NCBI RefSeq assembly: GCF_022012435.1
Contig: NZ_JAKLUA010000020.1
Coordinates: forward strand, 1 to 64,000
DNA length: 64,000 bases
DNA from: Bradyrhizobium zhengyangense
Lineage (GTDB): Bacteria; Pseudomonadota; Alphaproteobacteria; Rhizobiales; Xanthobacteraceae
Direction: 5' to 3'
Position numbers and translations under genes: made by a program. The notes below the pieces were generated by a model, which worked only from the letters and a program-made list of their open reading frames with translations, did not search any database and was not told the DNA's origin. Positions 32,274 through 40,919 of this stretch are shown here, one piece after another. The stretch's first letter is position 1. Each line of letters opens with the position of its first letter.

Positions 32274-34430
32274 ATGACCCGCATTCCCAACTTCGCCGAC
32301 GTCGCCTTTGAGCGCGCCGCGACCGCCGCTCCATCAGGCAGCGCCGAGCCGTGGCTGACGCCCGAGGGCATCCTGGTGAAATCAGTCTATGGCGAGGCCG
32401 ATCTCGCCGGGCTCGATTTCCTCGAGACTTATCCGGGCCTCGCGCCGTTCCTGCGCGGCCCCTACCCGACCATGTATGTCAACCAGCCCTGGACCGTCAG
32501 GCAATATGCCGGCTTCTCCACGGCGGAGGATTCCAACGCCTTCTATCGCCGCAACCTGGCGGCAGGACAGAAGGGCCTCTCGGTCGCCTTCGATCTCGCC
32601 ACCCATCGCGGCTATGACAGCGATCACCCGCGCGTCGGCGGCGACGTCGGCATGGCCGGCGTTGCCATCGACTCCATCTACGACATGCGCACGCTGTTCG
32701 CTGGCATCCCGCTCGACCAGATGAGCGTGTCGATGACCATGAACGGCGCGGTGCTGCCGATCCTCGCGCTCTATGTCGCGGCGGCCGAGGAACAGGGCGT
32801 TCCGCCTGAGAAGCTGTCTGGCACCATTCAGAACGACATTCTGAAAGAGTTCATGGTGCGTAACACTTATATCTATCCGCCCGCGCCCTCGATGCGGATC
32901 ATCTCGGACATTTTTGCGTACACCTCGCAAAAGATGCCGAAATACAATTCGATCTCGATCTCCGGCTATCATATGCAGGAGGCCGGCGCGACGCAGGATC
33001 TCGAGCTCGCCTATACGCTCGCAGACGGCGTCGAATATTTGCGCGCCGGACTTGCTGCCGGGCTCGACGTCGACCGCTTCGCGCCGCGCCTGTCGTTCTT
33101 CTGGGCGATCGGCATGAACTTCTTCATGGAGGTCGCCAAGCTGCGCGCCGCGCGGCTGCTCTGGGCGAAGCTCTTGAAACCGTTCAATCCGAAGGACCCC
33201 CGCTCGCTGTCGCTGCGCACGCATTCGCAGACCTCGGGCTGGTCGCTGACCGCGCAAGATGTCTTCAACAACGTGATGCGCACCACCGTCGAGGCGATGG
33301 CGGCGACGCAAGGCCACACCCAATCGCTGCACACCAACGCGCTCGACGAGGCGCTGGCTCTGCCGACTGACTTCTCCGCGCGCATCGCCCGCAACACCCA
33401 GCTGTTCCTGCAGCAGGAGAGCGGCACCACCCGTATCATCGATCCCTGGGGCGGCTCCTATTATGTCGAGCGGCTGACGCGTGACCTCGCCGCGAAGGCG
33501 TGGGGCCACATCCAGGAGGTCGAGGAGCTCGGCGGCATGGCCAAGGCCATCGAGGCCGGTGTGCCCAAGCTGCGCATCGAGGAAGCCTCCGCCAAGACGC
33601 AAGCCCGCATCGATGCCGGCAAGCAGGCGGTGATCGGCGTCAACAAGTACAAGCCGACGGACGAGGCGCCGATCGACATTCTCAAGGTCGACAACACCAA
33701 TGTCCGGCGCCTGCAGATCGACAAGCTGACGCGGCTGAAATCCGAACGCAATAAGACGGAGGTCGATGCCGCGCTTGCCGCGATCACGCGTTCCGCCGGC
33801 GAAGGCAACGGCAATCTGCTCGCGCTCGCCATTGATGCTGCGCGGGCCAAGGCGACCGTCGGCGAGATTTCGGACGCGATGGAAAAGGTGTTCGGCCGGC
33901 ACCGCGCCGAGATCAAGTCGATCACCGGCGTCTACAAGCGGGAGGCGTCCAGCATGGGCAACCAGGTCGAGAAGGTTCAGGCGCTGATCGACGCTTTCGA
34001 GGAAGCCGAGGGCCGCCGCCCCCGCATCCTCGTCGCCAAGATCGGCCAAGACGGGCACGACCGCGGCCAGAAGGTGATTGCCTCTGCGTTTGCCGATATC
34101 GGCTTCGACGTCGACATCGGACCGCTGTTTGCCACCGCCGACGAAGCGGCGCGGCAGGCGGTCGAGAACGACGTCCACATCCTCGGCGTCTCCTCGCTCG
34201 CCGCAGCCCATCTCACTGCCGTACCCGAGCTGAAGGCCGCGCTGAAGAAGCAGGGCCGCGAGGACATCATGATCATCGTCGGCGGCGTGGTGCCGCCGCA
34301 GGATTACGAAGCGCTCTATGCGGCTGGCGCCGAGGCTATCTTCCCGCCGGGCACCGTGATCGCGGACGCGGCCGAGGAGCTGATCCGCAAGCTGAATGCC
34401 CGGCTCGGGCATAGCGAGGCGGCGGAGTAA
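32274..34430 (+). CDS. mutB: Methylmalonyl-CoA mutase large (catalytic) subunit
   Basis: The protein has 718 residues. The N-terminal TIM barrel binds the acyl-CoA (SVAFDLATHRGYDSDH, SVSMTMNGAVLPILALY, RTHSQTSGWSLTAQD), and the C-terminal Rossmann-like domain carries the adenosylcobalamin signature KIGQDGHDRGQKV (His as lower cobalt ligand). It catalyses the radical rearrangement of methylmalonyl-CoA to succinyl-CoA for propionate and branched-chain amino acid catabolism. The start is ambiguous: TTG at 32247, ATG at 32262 or ATG at 32274; I prefer 32274, since MTRIPNFADVAF matches relatives. A hairpin overlaps the stop codon at 34418-34440. Confidence 0.95.
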   Translation: MTRIPNFADVAFERAATAAPSGSAEPWLTPEGILVKSVYGEADLAGLDFLETYPGLAPFLRGPYPTMYVNQPWTVRQYAGFSTAEDSNAFYRRNLAAGQKGLSVAFDLATHRGYDSDHPRVGGDVGMAGVAIDSIYDMRTLFAGIPLDQMSVSMTMNGAVLPILALYVAAAEEQGVPPEKLSGTIQNDILKEFMVRNTYIYPPAPSMRIISDIFAYTSQKMPKYNSISISGYHMQEAGATQDLELAYTLADGVEYLRAGLAAGLDVDRFAPRLSFFWAIGMNFFMEVAKLRAARLLWAKLLKPFNPKDPRSLSLRTHSQTSGWSLTAQDVFNNVMRTTVEAMAATQGHTQSLHTNALDEALALPTDFSARIARNTQLFLQQESGTTRIIDPWGGSYYVERLTRDLAAKAWGHIQEVEELGGMAKAIEAGVPKLRIEEASAKTQARIDAGKQAVIGVNKYKPTDEAPIDILKVDNTNVRRLQIDKLTRLKSERNKTEVDAALAAITRSAGEGNGNLLALAIDAARAKATVGEISDAMEKVFGRHRAEIKSITGVYKREASSMGNQVEKVQALIDAFEEAEGRRPRILVAKIGQDGHDRGQKVIASAFADIGFDVDIGPLFATADEAARQAVENDVHILGVSSLAAAHLTAVPELKAALKKQGREDIMIIVGGVVPPQDYEALYAAGAEAIFPPGTVIADAAEELIRKLNARLGHSEAAE

Positions 34431-34606
34431 TTCCGCCGCCCTCGGCTTGAAGTATCAAACCGGCGGGCGCGCTGCCGCGACCAATTTTCACGTCCCAGTG
34501 TTTCGCACCGCGCGCTCCGCGCCGGTTCATCTTGCGGTCATTACAACAATGCAGACATCCAAGCGCCGCGACGGCGTCGCCGCGACGGCGGTCGGGTGCA
34601 GAATTG

Positions 34607-35422
34607 ATGGATATTGAAGTGACATATCTTCGTGCAAACGTGCGGGCCGGCTTGCTCGCGATCCTGTCTGCCGTGACTACGATCGGCCTGGCCTCTCCTT
34701 CATTCGCCGCCGATCCCAAGCCCGACGCCGCCGTCAAGAACAGGAACATCGACGCGCGCGTCTTTCTCGACGACAAGATCAAGGCCGACGCGCCCCTCGC
34801 CGCCGATTGCCTGGCCGAAGGCAAAAGGTGGCTCGACAAGAACGCGGCTGACGCCGCGGCCTCGCGCAAGCAGGACCCACAATTCTTCAAAGACGGCGGC
34901 TGGGATTTCGAGCGCAAATATTCGATCCGCTCTGTGGTTGCCGATCGCTATGTCAGCATCCTGCGCGACGACTATATGGACACCCATGGTGCCCATCCCA
35001 ATTCGGACGTGAATACGGTGCTGTGGGACAAATCCGAGAACAAGCGCATCTCGATCCGCCCGTTCTTCACCGAGACCGCCGACAATGGCGCAACCATGAA
35101 GGCGATGGTGAAAGCCGTGATCGCCTCGCTGAAAATCGAGAAGAAGAAGCGCGATAGCGGCGAGACCGCGACGCAGGAGTGGTTCAAGGACCTTACACCT
35201 CGCCTGCTCAAGATCGGCGCCGTGACGCTGGCGCCATCGACCGAGACAGACAAGAGTTCCGGCCTGACCTTCCACTACCCGCCCTATGCCGTCGGCCCCT
35301 ACGCCGAGGGCCAATATGTCGCCTTCGTTCCGTGGGAGACGTTGAAGCCCTATCTCACGCCGGAAGGCGCACGCATCTTCGGCGGCGCACGGCCAAAGGC
35401 CGATGCCGACGAACAACAATAG
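34607..35422 (+). CDS. Exported DUF3298/DUF4163 (RsiV-like) domain protein
   Basis: This 271-residue protein has a signal peptide near residues 10-36 (LLAILSAVTTIGLASPSFAA). It then shows the paired DUF4163/DUF3298 pattern: YVSILRDDYMDTHGAHPNSDVNTVLWDKSENKRI in the middle and FHYPPYAVGPYAEGQYVAFVPWETLKPYLT near the end. The same domain pair is found in RsiV, a lysozyme-sensing anti-sigma factor, but here no sigma-binding part or membrane anchor is seen, so it is a free periplasmic relative with unknown role. Confidence 0.75.
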   Translation: MDIEVTYLRANVRAGLLAILSAVTTIGLASPSFAADPKPDAAVKNRNIDARVFLDDKIKADAPLAADCLAEGKRWLDKNAADAAASRKQDPQFFKDGGWDFERKYSIRSVVADRYVSILRDDYMDTHGAHPNSDVNTVLWDKSENKRISIRPFFTETADNGATMKAMVKAVIASLKIEKKKRDSGETATQEWFKDLTPRLLKIGAVTLAPSTETDKSSGLTFHYPPYAVGPYAEGQYVAFVPWETLKPYLTPEGARIFGGARPKADADEQQ

Positions 35423-35539
35423 GAGCGGAACCCGTTGCCCACGGCGCCACAGGGCTGCCGCTTGCGACATCGGCGCAAAGCTGCGTAGCATGTTGCGATG
35501 ACGCGAGCCCGATTCCCGAGGGCGATGCCGGGAACATTG

Positions 35540-36526
35540 ATGTCAGGAATTACCCGCCGCGCTTTCGCGGCCTCTTCTGTGGCTGCAGCCACGTCAGCTC
35601 TCCTCTCCCCTGCGCGCGCGCAAGCCTATCCGGCGCGGCCGGTGACCTTGATCGTACCCTGGGGTGCGGGTGGCGGCACGGATGCGACTGCACGGATCAT
35701 TGCGACGCTCCTTCAGAAGGAGCTCGGCCAGCCGTTCAACGTCGTCAACCTCACCGGAGGATCCGGCGTTGTCGGCCACGCCGAGATCGCAACCGCACGG
35801 CCGGATGGCTACACCATCGGCATGATCACCGTGGAAATCGCGATGCTGCATTGGCAGGCGGTGACGCATCTGACGCCGCGGAACTTCATGCCGCTGGCGC
35901 TGATGAACGAAGACCCACCGGGCATCCAGGTGGCCGCCGCCTCGCCGTACAGAACGGTGAAAGAGCTGACGGAGGCCATCAAGCTGGCGCCCCCGGGACG
36001 GTTCAAGGCATCGGGCACTGGACAAGGCGGCATCTGGCATCTCGCACTTGTCGGCTGGATGCAGGCGATGGGATTGCCGGCGAACCAAGTGAATTGGTCC
36101 CCCTCGAATGGTGCAGCACCGGCCATGCAGGAGCTCGTCGCGGGCAGCCTCGACCTCACCACCTGCTCGGTGCCGGAGGCCCACGCGACCATCGAGGCCG
36201 GCCAGGCGCGGAGCCTCGCAATCATGGCGCACGCGCGCAATCCGAGCTTTCCCGACGTCCCGACGCTGAAGGAAGCGCTCGGCGTCGACTATTCCACCAG
36301 CTCATGGCGCGGCATCGGCGGTCCAAAGGGCCTGGCGCCGGAGATCGCGACCAGGCTGACCGGGGCCCTGAAGACGGTGTACGACTCCGCCGCCTTCAAG
36401 GACTTCATGACCGGACGCGGCTTTGGCACCGTATGGCGGGATGCAAGCGACTTCGAAACCTTCATGGACGAGGCTGATCGCCAGATGGGCCAGGCCATGA
36501 GGGCCGCCGGTTTTGCCAAGACCTGA
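35540..36526 (+). CDS. Tripartite tricarboxylate transporter (Bug/TctC) binding protein
   Basis: The protein is about 328 residues, the usual Bug length. A twin-arginine-containing signal (SGITRRAFAASSVAAATSALLSP) is followed by the Bug core: YPARPVTLIVPWGAGGGTDATAR, RPDGYTIG, SGTGQGG, DLTTCSVPEAHATIEAGQARSLAIM and TWRDASDFETFMDEAD-like C-terminal text. It should bind a small acid in the periplasm for a TctA/TctB membrane pair, but no such genes are nearby, so it is an orphan as often seen in Bradyrhizobium and Bordetella. The ATG at 35498 is an alternative start. Confidence 0.85.
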   Translation: MSGITRRAFAASSVAAATSALLSPARAQAYPARPVTLIVPWGAGGGTDATARIIATLLQKELGQPFNVVNLTGGSGVVGHAEIATARPDGYTIGMITVEIAMLHWQAVTHLTPRNFMPLALMNEDPPGIQVAAASPYRTVKELTEAIKLAPPGRFKASGTGQGGIWHLALVGWMQAMGLPANQVNWSPSNGAAPAMQELVAGSLDLTTCSVPEAHATIEAGQARSLAIMAHARNPSFPDVPTLKEALGVDYSTSSWRGIGGPKGLAPEIATRLTGALKTVYDSAAFKDFMTGRGFGTVWRDASDFETFMDEADRQMGQAMRAAGFAKT

Positions 36527-36567
36527 GAGGCCCTCGCCTGCCTGCTTCCGCCGTTGTAAAGCAGGAC

Positions 36568-37557
36568 ATGGTTGAGAAGAAGACTTCGCTCGATATCACC
36601 ACCCTCGCCCGCGACCTGCGTGCGGGCCATCGCGCTGCGCTCGCGCGCGCCATCACGCTGGTGGAGAGCCGGCGTGGCGATCATCAGGCGCAGGCACGCG
36701 AGCTGGTGCAGACGCTGCTGCCCGACACCGGCAAGGCGGTCCGCGTCGGCATCACCGGCTCGCCCGGCGTCGGCAAATCCACCACCATCGATGCGCTCGG
36801 GACCTATCTGATCGAGCAGGGCAACAAGGTCGCCGTGCTTGCGGTCGACCCGTCCTCGGCCCGCAGCGGCGGCTCGATCCTCGGCGACAAGACGCGCATG
36901 GCGCGGCTGTCGGCATCCAGCGATGCCTTCATCCGTCCCTCGCCGTCCTCGGGCACGCTCGGCGGCGTCGCTGCAAAAACCCGCGAGGCGATGCTGCTGT
37001 GCGAGGCCGCCAGCTTCGACGTCGTCCTGGTCGAGACCGTCGGCATCGGCCAATCCGAGACCGCGGTCTGCGACATGACCGATTTCTTCCTCGCACTGAT
37101 GCTGCCAGGCGGCGGCGACGAGCTGCAAGGCATCAAGAAAGGCCTGGTCGAGCTCGCCGATATGATCGCGATCAACAAGGCCGACGGCGACAATCTCAAA
37201 CGCGCCAATGTCACCGCAGCCGACTATCGCAGCGCGCTGCATATCCTCAGCCCCCGCTCCGAGCATTGGCATCCGCCTGTCGTCACCTATTCGGCACTGG
37301 CCGGCACGGGCATCGCCGAGCTTTGGCAGAAGGTCCTGGATCACCGTAAGGCGATGAACGCATCCGGCGAGTTCGCCGCACGGCGGCGGGAGCAGCAGGT
37401 GAAATGGATGTGGTCGATGCTGGAGCAGCGCATGTTGGCACGATTGCGCAGCGAGCCGTCCGTCCGCGCCAGGGTCAAGAAGATCGAGGCGGAAGTTGCC
37501 GATGGCCAGCTCACCCCGGCGCTCGCCGCCGAACGGATTCTGGAGTTGCTGCAATGA
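36568..37557 (+). CDS. meaB: Methylmalonyl-CoA mutase chaperone GTPase MeaB
   Basis: The protein has 329 residues of the G3E GTPase family. The P-loop is GITGSPGVGKSTTID; other marks are LAVDPSSARSGGSILGDKTRM, VETVGIGQSE (switch region) and NKADGDN (base specificity). MeaB guards and reloads methylmalonyl-CoA mutase with intact adenosylcobalamin. It lies 2.1 kb after mutB on the same strand, separated by the DUF3298 and Bug genes, which supports a mutase cluster. It overlaps the next gene by ATGA. Confidence 0.93.
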   Translation: MVEKKTSLDITTLARDLRAGHRAALARAITLVESRRGDHQAQARELVQTLLPDTGKAVRVGITGSPGVGKSTTIDALGTYLIEQGNKVAVLAVDPSSARSGGSILGDKTRMARLSASSDAFIRPSPSSGTLGGVAAKTREAMLLCEAASFDVVLVETVGIGQSETAVCDMTDFFLALMLPGGGDELQGIKKGLVELADMIAINKADGDNLKRANVTAADYRSALHILSPRSEHWHPPVVTYSALAGTGIAELWQKVLDHRKAMNASGEFAARRREQQVKWMWSMLEQRMLARLRSEPSVRARVKKIEAEVADGQLTPALAAERILELLQ

Positions 37558-38201
37558 GCGATAAGCTCCGCGTTCTCCTCACCGGCTTCGGCCCGTTTCC
37601 CGGTGCCCCCCATAATCCGACCCAGCCGCTGGTGGCGCGGCTGGCGAGGCTTCGTCGTCCCGCGCTCGATGATGTCGAGCTATCGCACCACATCTTTCCG
37701 GTGACCTATGCCGCGGTCGACCGGCAATTGCCTGATGTGCTGGCACAGGTGAAGCCGGATGCGCTGCTGATGTTTGGGCTCGCGGCGCGTACGCCTTACC
37801 TGCGCATCGAGAGCCGCGCGCGCAACGCCGTCACCATGCTGTGGCCCGATGCTGCCAACACCCGCTCCAGCAAGCGCGGCATTGCCGGCCATGCGGACGC
37901 CATGAATTTCGGCCCGCATACGGCAAGACTGTTGCGTGCCGCGCGGCTCACCGGCATCGATGCGCGGCCCTCGCGCGATGCCGGCGCCTATCTCTGCAAC
38001 TATCTGAGCTGGCGCGCGATCGAGAAGGCCCGCGGCGGCGGACCGAAGCTTGCCGCGTTCATCCATATTCCGCTGCTTGCACGCAGCGGCGCCGTGCGGC
38101 GCAAGGGCGCCCCGCGGATCACGCTGGAGGAGCTGGTGGATGCGGGGGAAGCGATGCTGATGGAGATGGTGGGTTTGGCAAGGAAGGCGCGGAACGCTTA
38201 G
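37554..38201 (+). CDS. Pyroglutamyl-peptidase I-like (peptidase C15)
   Basis: This 215-residue protein has the C15 layout: LLTGFGPFPGAPHNPTQPLV at the N-terminus, the catalytic Glu in RIESRARN, the Cys in DAGAYLCNYLSW and the His in AFIHIPLL, so the Glu-Cys-His triad is intact. C15 enzymes remove N-terminal pyroglutamate from peptides in the cytoplasm. The start overlaps the meaB stop, so the two are translationally coupled, although no metabolic link is known. Confidence 0.85.
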   Translation: MSDKLRVLLTGFGPFPGAPHNPTQPLVARLARLRRPALDDVELSHHIFPVTYAAVDRQLPDVLAQVKPDALLMFGLAARTPYLRIESRARNAVTMLWPDAANTRSSKRGIAGHADAMNFGPHTARLLRAARLTGIDARPSRDAGAYLCNYLSWRAIEKARGGGPKLAAFIHIPLLARSGAVRRKGAPRITLEELVDAGEAMLMEMVGLARKARNA

Positions 38202-38210
38202 TTAGGTCTT

Positions 38211-38295
38211 GTAGGGTGGGCACCGGCGCATGGCGCCGTGCCCACGTACGTCCTTGGCGACAATCGTGGGCACGCTTGCGCTTTGCCCACCCTAC
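38211..38295. repeat. Palindromic intergenic repeat (family B, copy 2)
   Basis: GTAGGGTGGGCACCGGCGC and GCGCTTTGCCCACCCTAC are nearly perfect complementary arms, with inner GTGCCCACG/CGTGGGCAC. It matches the element at 17644-17734. Confidence 0.85.
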
Positions 38296-38409
38296 GGCAC
38301 CGTCTTTGCGGTAAACATTTAACCCTACCGCGAACAATCCTCACCGCCCCCTCCGCCCTGCGCTACCTAATCTTTCGCGGACATCTCCCGCGTCCGCCAA
38401 GGACGCGTC

Positions 38410-39780
38410 ATGGACCTCAACCGCCGTCATCTCATCGGAGCTTCGACTGCCGGCATTGCCGGTGCGCTTGCCATGCCCGCCGACGCCGCACGTGCGGCGC
38501 CGCTGACGTCGCTGCTCGGGCGCGATGCAACCCAATACGGCGTGCGACCCGGCAGCAGCGAGGACCAGACGCGCGTTCTCCAGCGTGCGATCGACGAAGC
38601 CTCGCGGGCGCAGATGCCGCTTGCGCTGCCGCCCGGAATCTACCGCGCGGGCCTTTTAAGACTGCCTGATAGGGCGCAGCTAATCGGCGTGCGCGGCGCG
38701 ACGAAACTCATCTTCACTGGCGGCGCCGCGGCGATCCAGAGCGACGGTTCTGATTCAATCGGCCTCACCGGTATCACTTTCGACGGCGGCCGCATTCCGC
38801 TGCCGACGCGGCGCGGGCTGATCCATGTCCTTGGCGGGCGCGACGTCCGCATCACCGATTGCGAGATCACCAGCTCCGGCGGCAGCGGCATCTGGCTGGA
38901 GCAGGTCTCAGGCGATATCTCCGGCAACATCTTTACTGACATCGCGGTGACGGCGGTCGTCTCGTTCGATGCCAAAGGCCTCAGCGTGTCCCGCAACACC
39001 ATTGTCGGCACCAACGACAACGGCATCGAAATCCTGCGCACCGCCATCGGCGATGACGGCACAATTGTTGCCGACAACCGCATCGAGGGCATCAAGGCGG
39101 GCCCGGGCGGCTCCGGCCAGTATGGCAATGCCATCAACGCCTTCCGCGCCGGCAACGTGATCGTGCGCGGCAATCGCATCAAAAATTGCGACTACTCCGC
39201 CGTGCGCGGCAACTCGGCCTCGAACATCCACATCACAGGCAACAGCGTCAGCGACGTGCGCGAGGTCGCGCTCTATTCCGAGTTTTCGTTCGAGGCCGCC
39301 GTGATTGCCAACAACACGGTCGACGGCGCCGCCGTCGGCGTCTCCGTCTGCAATTTCAACGAAGGCGGACGTATCGCGGTCGTGCAAGGCAATATCATCC
39401 GCAATTTGATGCCGAAGCGGCCGATCGGCACCGCGCCTGACGACGATGCCGGCGTCGGCATCTATATCGAGGCCGACACGTCGGTGTCAGGCAATGTGAT
39501 CGAGAATGCGCCGTCCTACGGCATCGTCGCCGGCTGGGGCAAATATCTGCGCGACGTCGCGATCACGGGCAATGTGATCCGCAGGGCGCTGGCCGGCATC
39601 GGCGTCTCCGTCGTGCAAGGCGCCGGCACCGCGCTCGTCAACAACAACATGATCTCGGAAACCCCGCGCGGCGCGGTGGTCGGCCTCGACCACGCACGCG
39701 CCGTGACGGCGGATCTGTCCGCGGAAGGCGCGCAGCGCTTTGTGCAGGTGGTTGTCGGCGGAAACGCAGTGCGGCAGTAG
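38410..39780 (+). CDS. TIGR03808 family Tat-exported parallel beta-helix protein
   Basis: The protein has 456 residues. A twin-arginine signal (MDLNRRHLIGASTAGIAGA) is followed by a pectate-lyase-like right-handed beta-helix with many 'N-x-I/V' turns (ISGNIFTDI, VSRNTIVGTNDNGIEI, IVRGNRIKNC, VSGNVIENAPSYGI, ITGNVIRRALAGI). This fits TIGR03808, a Rhizobiales family of Tat-translocated repetitive proteins with unknown function. The shape implies binding or cleavage of a polysaccharide in the periplasm. The convergent neighbour at 39800 belongs to the partner family TIGR03809. Confidence 0.85.
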   Translation: MDLNRRHLIGASTAGIAGALAMPADAARAAPLTSLLGRDATQYGVRPGSSEDQTRVLQRAIDEASRAQMPLALPPGIYRAGLLRLPDRAQLIGVRGATKLIFTGGAAAIQSDGSDSIGLTGITFDGGRIPLPTRRGLIHVLGGRDVRITDCEITSSGGSGIWLEQVSGDISGNIFTDIAVTAVVSFDAKGLSVSRNTIVGTNDNGIEILRTAIGDDGTIVADNRIEGIKAGPGGSGQYGNAINAFRAGNVIVRGNRIKNCDYSAVRGNSASNIHITGNSVSDVREVALYSEFSFEAAVIANNTVDGAAVGVSVCNFNEGGRIAVVQGNIIRNLMPKRPIGTAPDDDAGVGIYIEADTSVSGNVIENAPSYGIVAGWGKYLRDVAITGNVIRRALAGIGVSVVQGAGTALVNNNMISETPRGAVVGLDHARAVTADLSAEGAQRFVQVVVGGNAVRQ

Positions 39781-39799
39781 GGCCGCCCCCCGCGCTAGA

Positions 39800-40438
39800 C
39801 TAGAACGTATTCCGCAGCAGCGGGTACTTGGCTTCAATGCCGTCGAGGCTGAAGGTGAACTCGACCACGCGCTCGGGGGCCGCGACGATCTCGTCGGCGG
39901 GCGGCGTGAAGGTCTGCAGGAACGATGCGATGGACGCTGCCGGCGCAGTCGGAGCGATCCGTTCAGCTGGAGCGATTCGAATTGCCGGAGCAACCCGTGC
40001 AGGCGCGGCGACCGGCGCCATCGGGGCCGCCGGCGCAATGGGCGCCTCGACGATTTCCGCGAGCATATCCGGCTCGGGCTCGAGCCTGACCGGAACGGCG
40101 GCCTCTGGGGCGATATGCACGGCCTTTGGCTGCACCGTCTGGGCCTGCTCGCGCGGAAAAACGCGCGGCATGGTCGCCGGCGACCAGCCGAATGCAGAGG
40201 TCACGCTCGCGGCGGCCGCGGCGACATCCTCGCCATTCGCAAGCGCGCGCCAGGTCTGGACCGCGCGCTTGGCTTCCTGGATGTTTTCGAGGAATGCGAG
40301 CTCGGAATGGTAGCGGCGCCACCGCCCGGTCTCGAACATTTCAGAGAGATGCTCCAGTCGCTGCTCCGCGAGAGCGCACCAGCGTGCCGCAATTTCACGG
40401 CCGGCCGTGCCTCGGCCAGCGTCATGGCGATGAGTCAT
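39800..40438 (-). CDS. TIGR03809 family protein
   Basis: The 212 residues have a conserved N-terminal helical region (EIAARWCALAEQRLEHLSEMFETGRWRRYHSE, with FLENIQEAKRAVQTWRAL) and a long Pro/Ala-rich, low-complexity C-terminal half (APAAPMAPVAAPARVAPAI). The N-terminal block matches my recollection of TIGR03809, described mainly from genomes that also encode TIGR03808, to which it lies convergently here. There is no signal peptide, so it would act in the cytoplasm. Its role is unknown. Confidence 0.75.
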   Translation of the reverse strand: MTHRHDAGRGTAGREIAARWCALAEQRLEHLSEMFETGRWRRYHSELAFLENIQEAKRAVQTWRALANGEDVAAAAASVTSAFGWSPATMPRVFPREQAQTVQPKAVHIAPEAAVPVRLEPEPDMLAEIVEAPIAPAAPMAPVAAPARVAPAIRIAPAERIAPTAPAASIASFLQTFTPPADEIVAAPERVVEFTFSLDGIEAKYPLLRNTF

Positions 40439-40728
40439 TAATCAGCCCGTCAGGAGAAAGGTACGGACGCGACGCAACGCACACGAATCAATTTAGGAGC
40501 GACAGGAATATTTTGTGGAAAAGTTTTGACTTGTCCAGCAACGACACGGCTCAGGTCACAAAACACCGTAGTCACGCGGAGTTTCCAGGAGTTTGGGAGT
40601 CAAGCTTCGCACAAGCATGGCGGACCTGCCGCGTGGAGTCGCTTCCTCGTCACAGCGACGCGCTCGCGGTCTCAACCGCAAGCTGATCTCGCATTACGCT
40701 TCAAGAGATCCGACGCCCCAAAAGAAAA
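40439..40728. other. Intergenic region with no gene seen
   Basis: About 290 bases between the TIGR03809 gene and the terminator hairpin. The short open frames here lack family resemblance and ribosome-binding sites. The plus-strand start region of the TIGR03809 gene (40439-40600) is AT-richer and probably holds its promoter. Confidence 0.35.
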
Positions 40729-40758
40729 GACCCGTCCGGGGGGACAACCGGACGGGTC
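40719..40758 (-). terminator. Strong rho-independent terminator, minus strand
   Basis: A perfect 11-bp stem, GACCCGTCCGG (40729-40739) with CCGGACGGGTC (40748-40758), has an 8-base loop and on the minus strand is followed by TTTTCTTTT. It lies 160 bp past the subtilisin-like gene, so it either ends that operon or closes a small RNA from 40760-40919. Confidence 0.85.
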
Positions 40759-40919
40759 GAGCCATATGGGCGCTTGGGGTGGATGGGCGCTCGCGCCTGA
40801 TATGACTGATGGGGAGGGATGACCGCTCCCACATTATTTGGTCGTGGCAGCAGGCTGAACGTTCAAAACCGCGGCTCGATTTTTTAACCTTTGGCCGGCG
40901 CGCAATGTTGTCGCGGGCG

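Noticed and set aside
32382..34412. Minus-strand frame opposite methylmalonyl-CoA mutase
   Set aside because: The plus strand carries complete mutase motifs including the cobalamin-binding His; the minus-strand sequence has none.
40526..40822. Plus-strand open frame across the terminator at 40729
   Set aside because: It reads through a strong hairpin, has no ribosome-binding site, and looks like random high-GC sequence.
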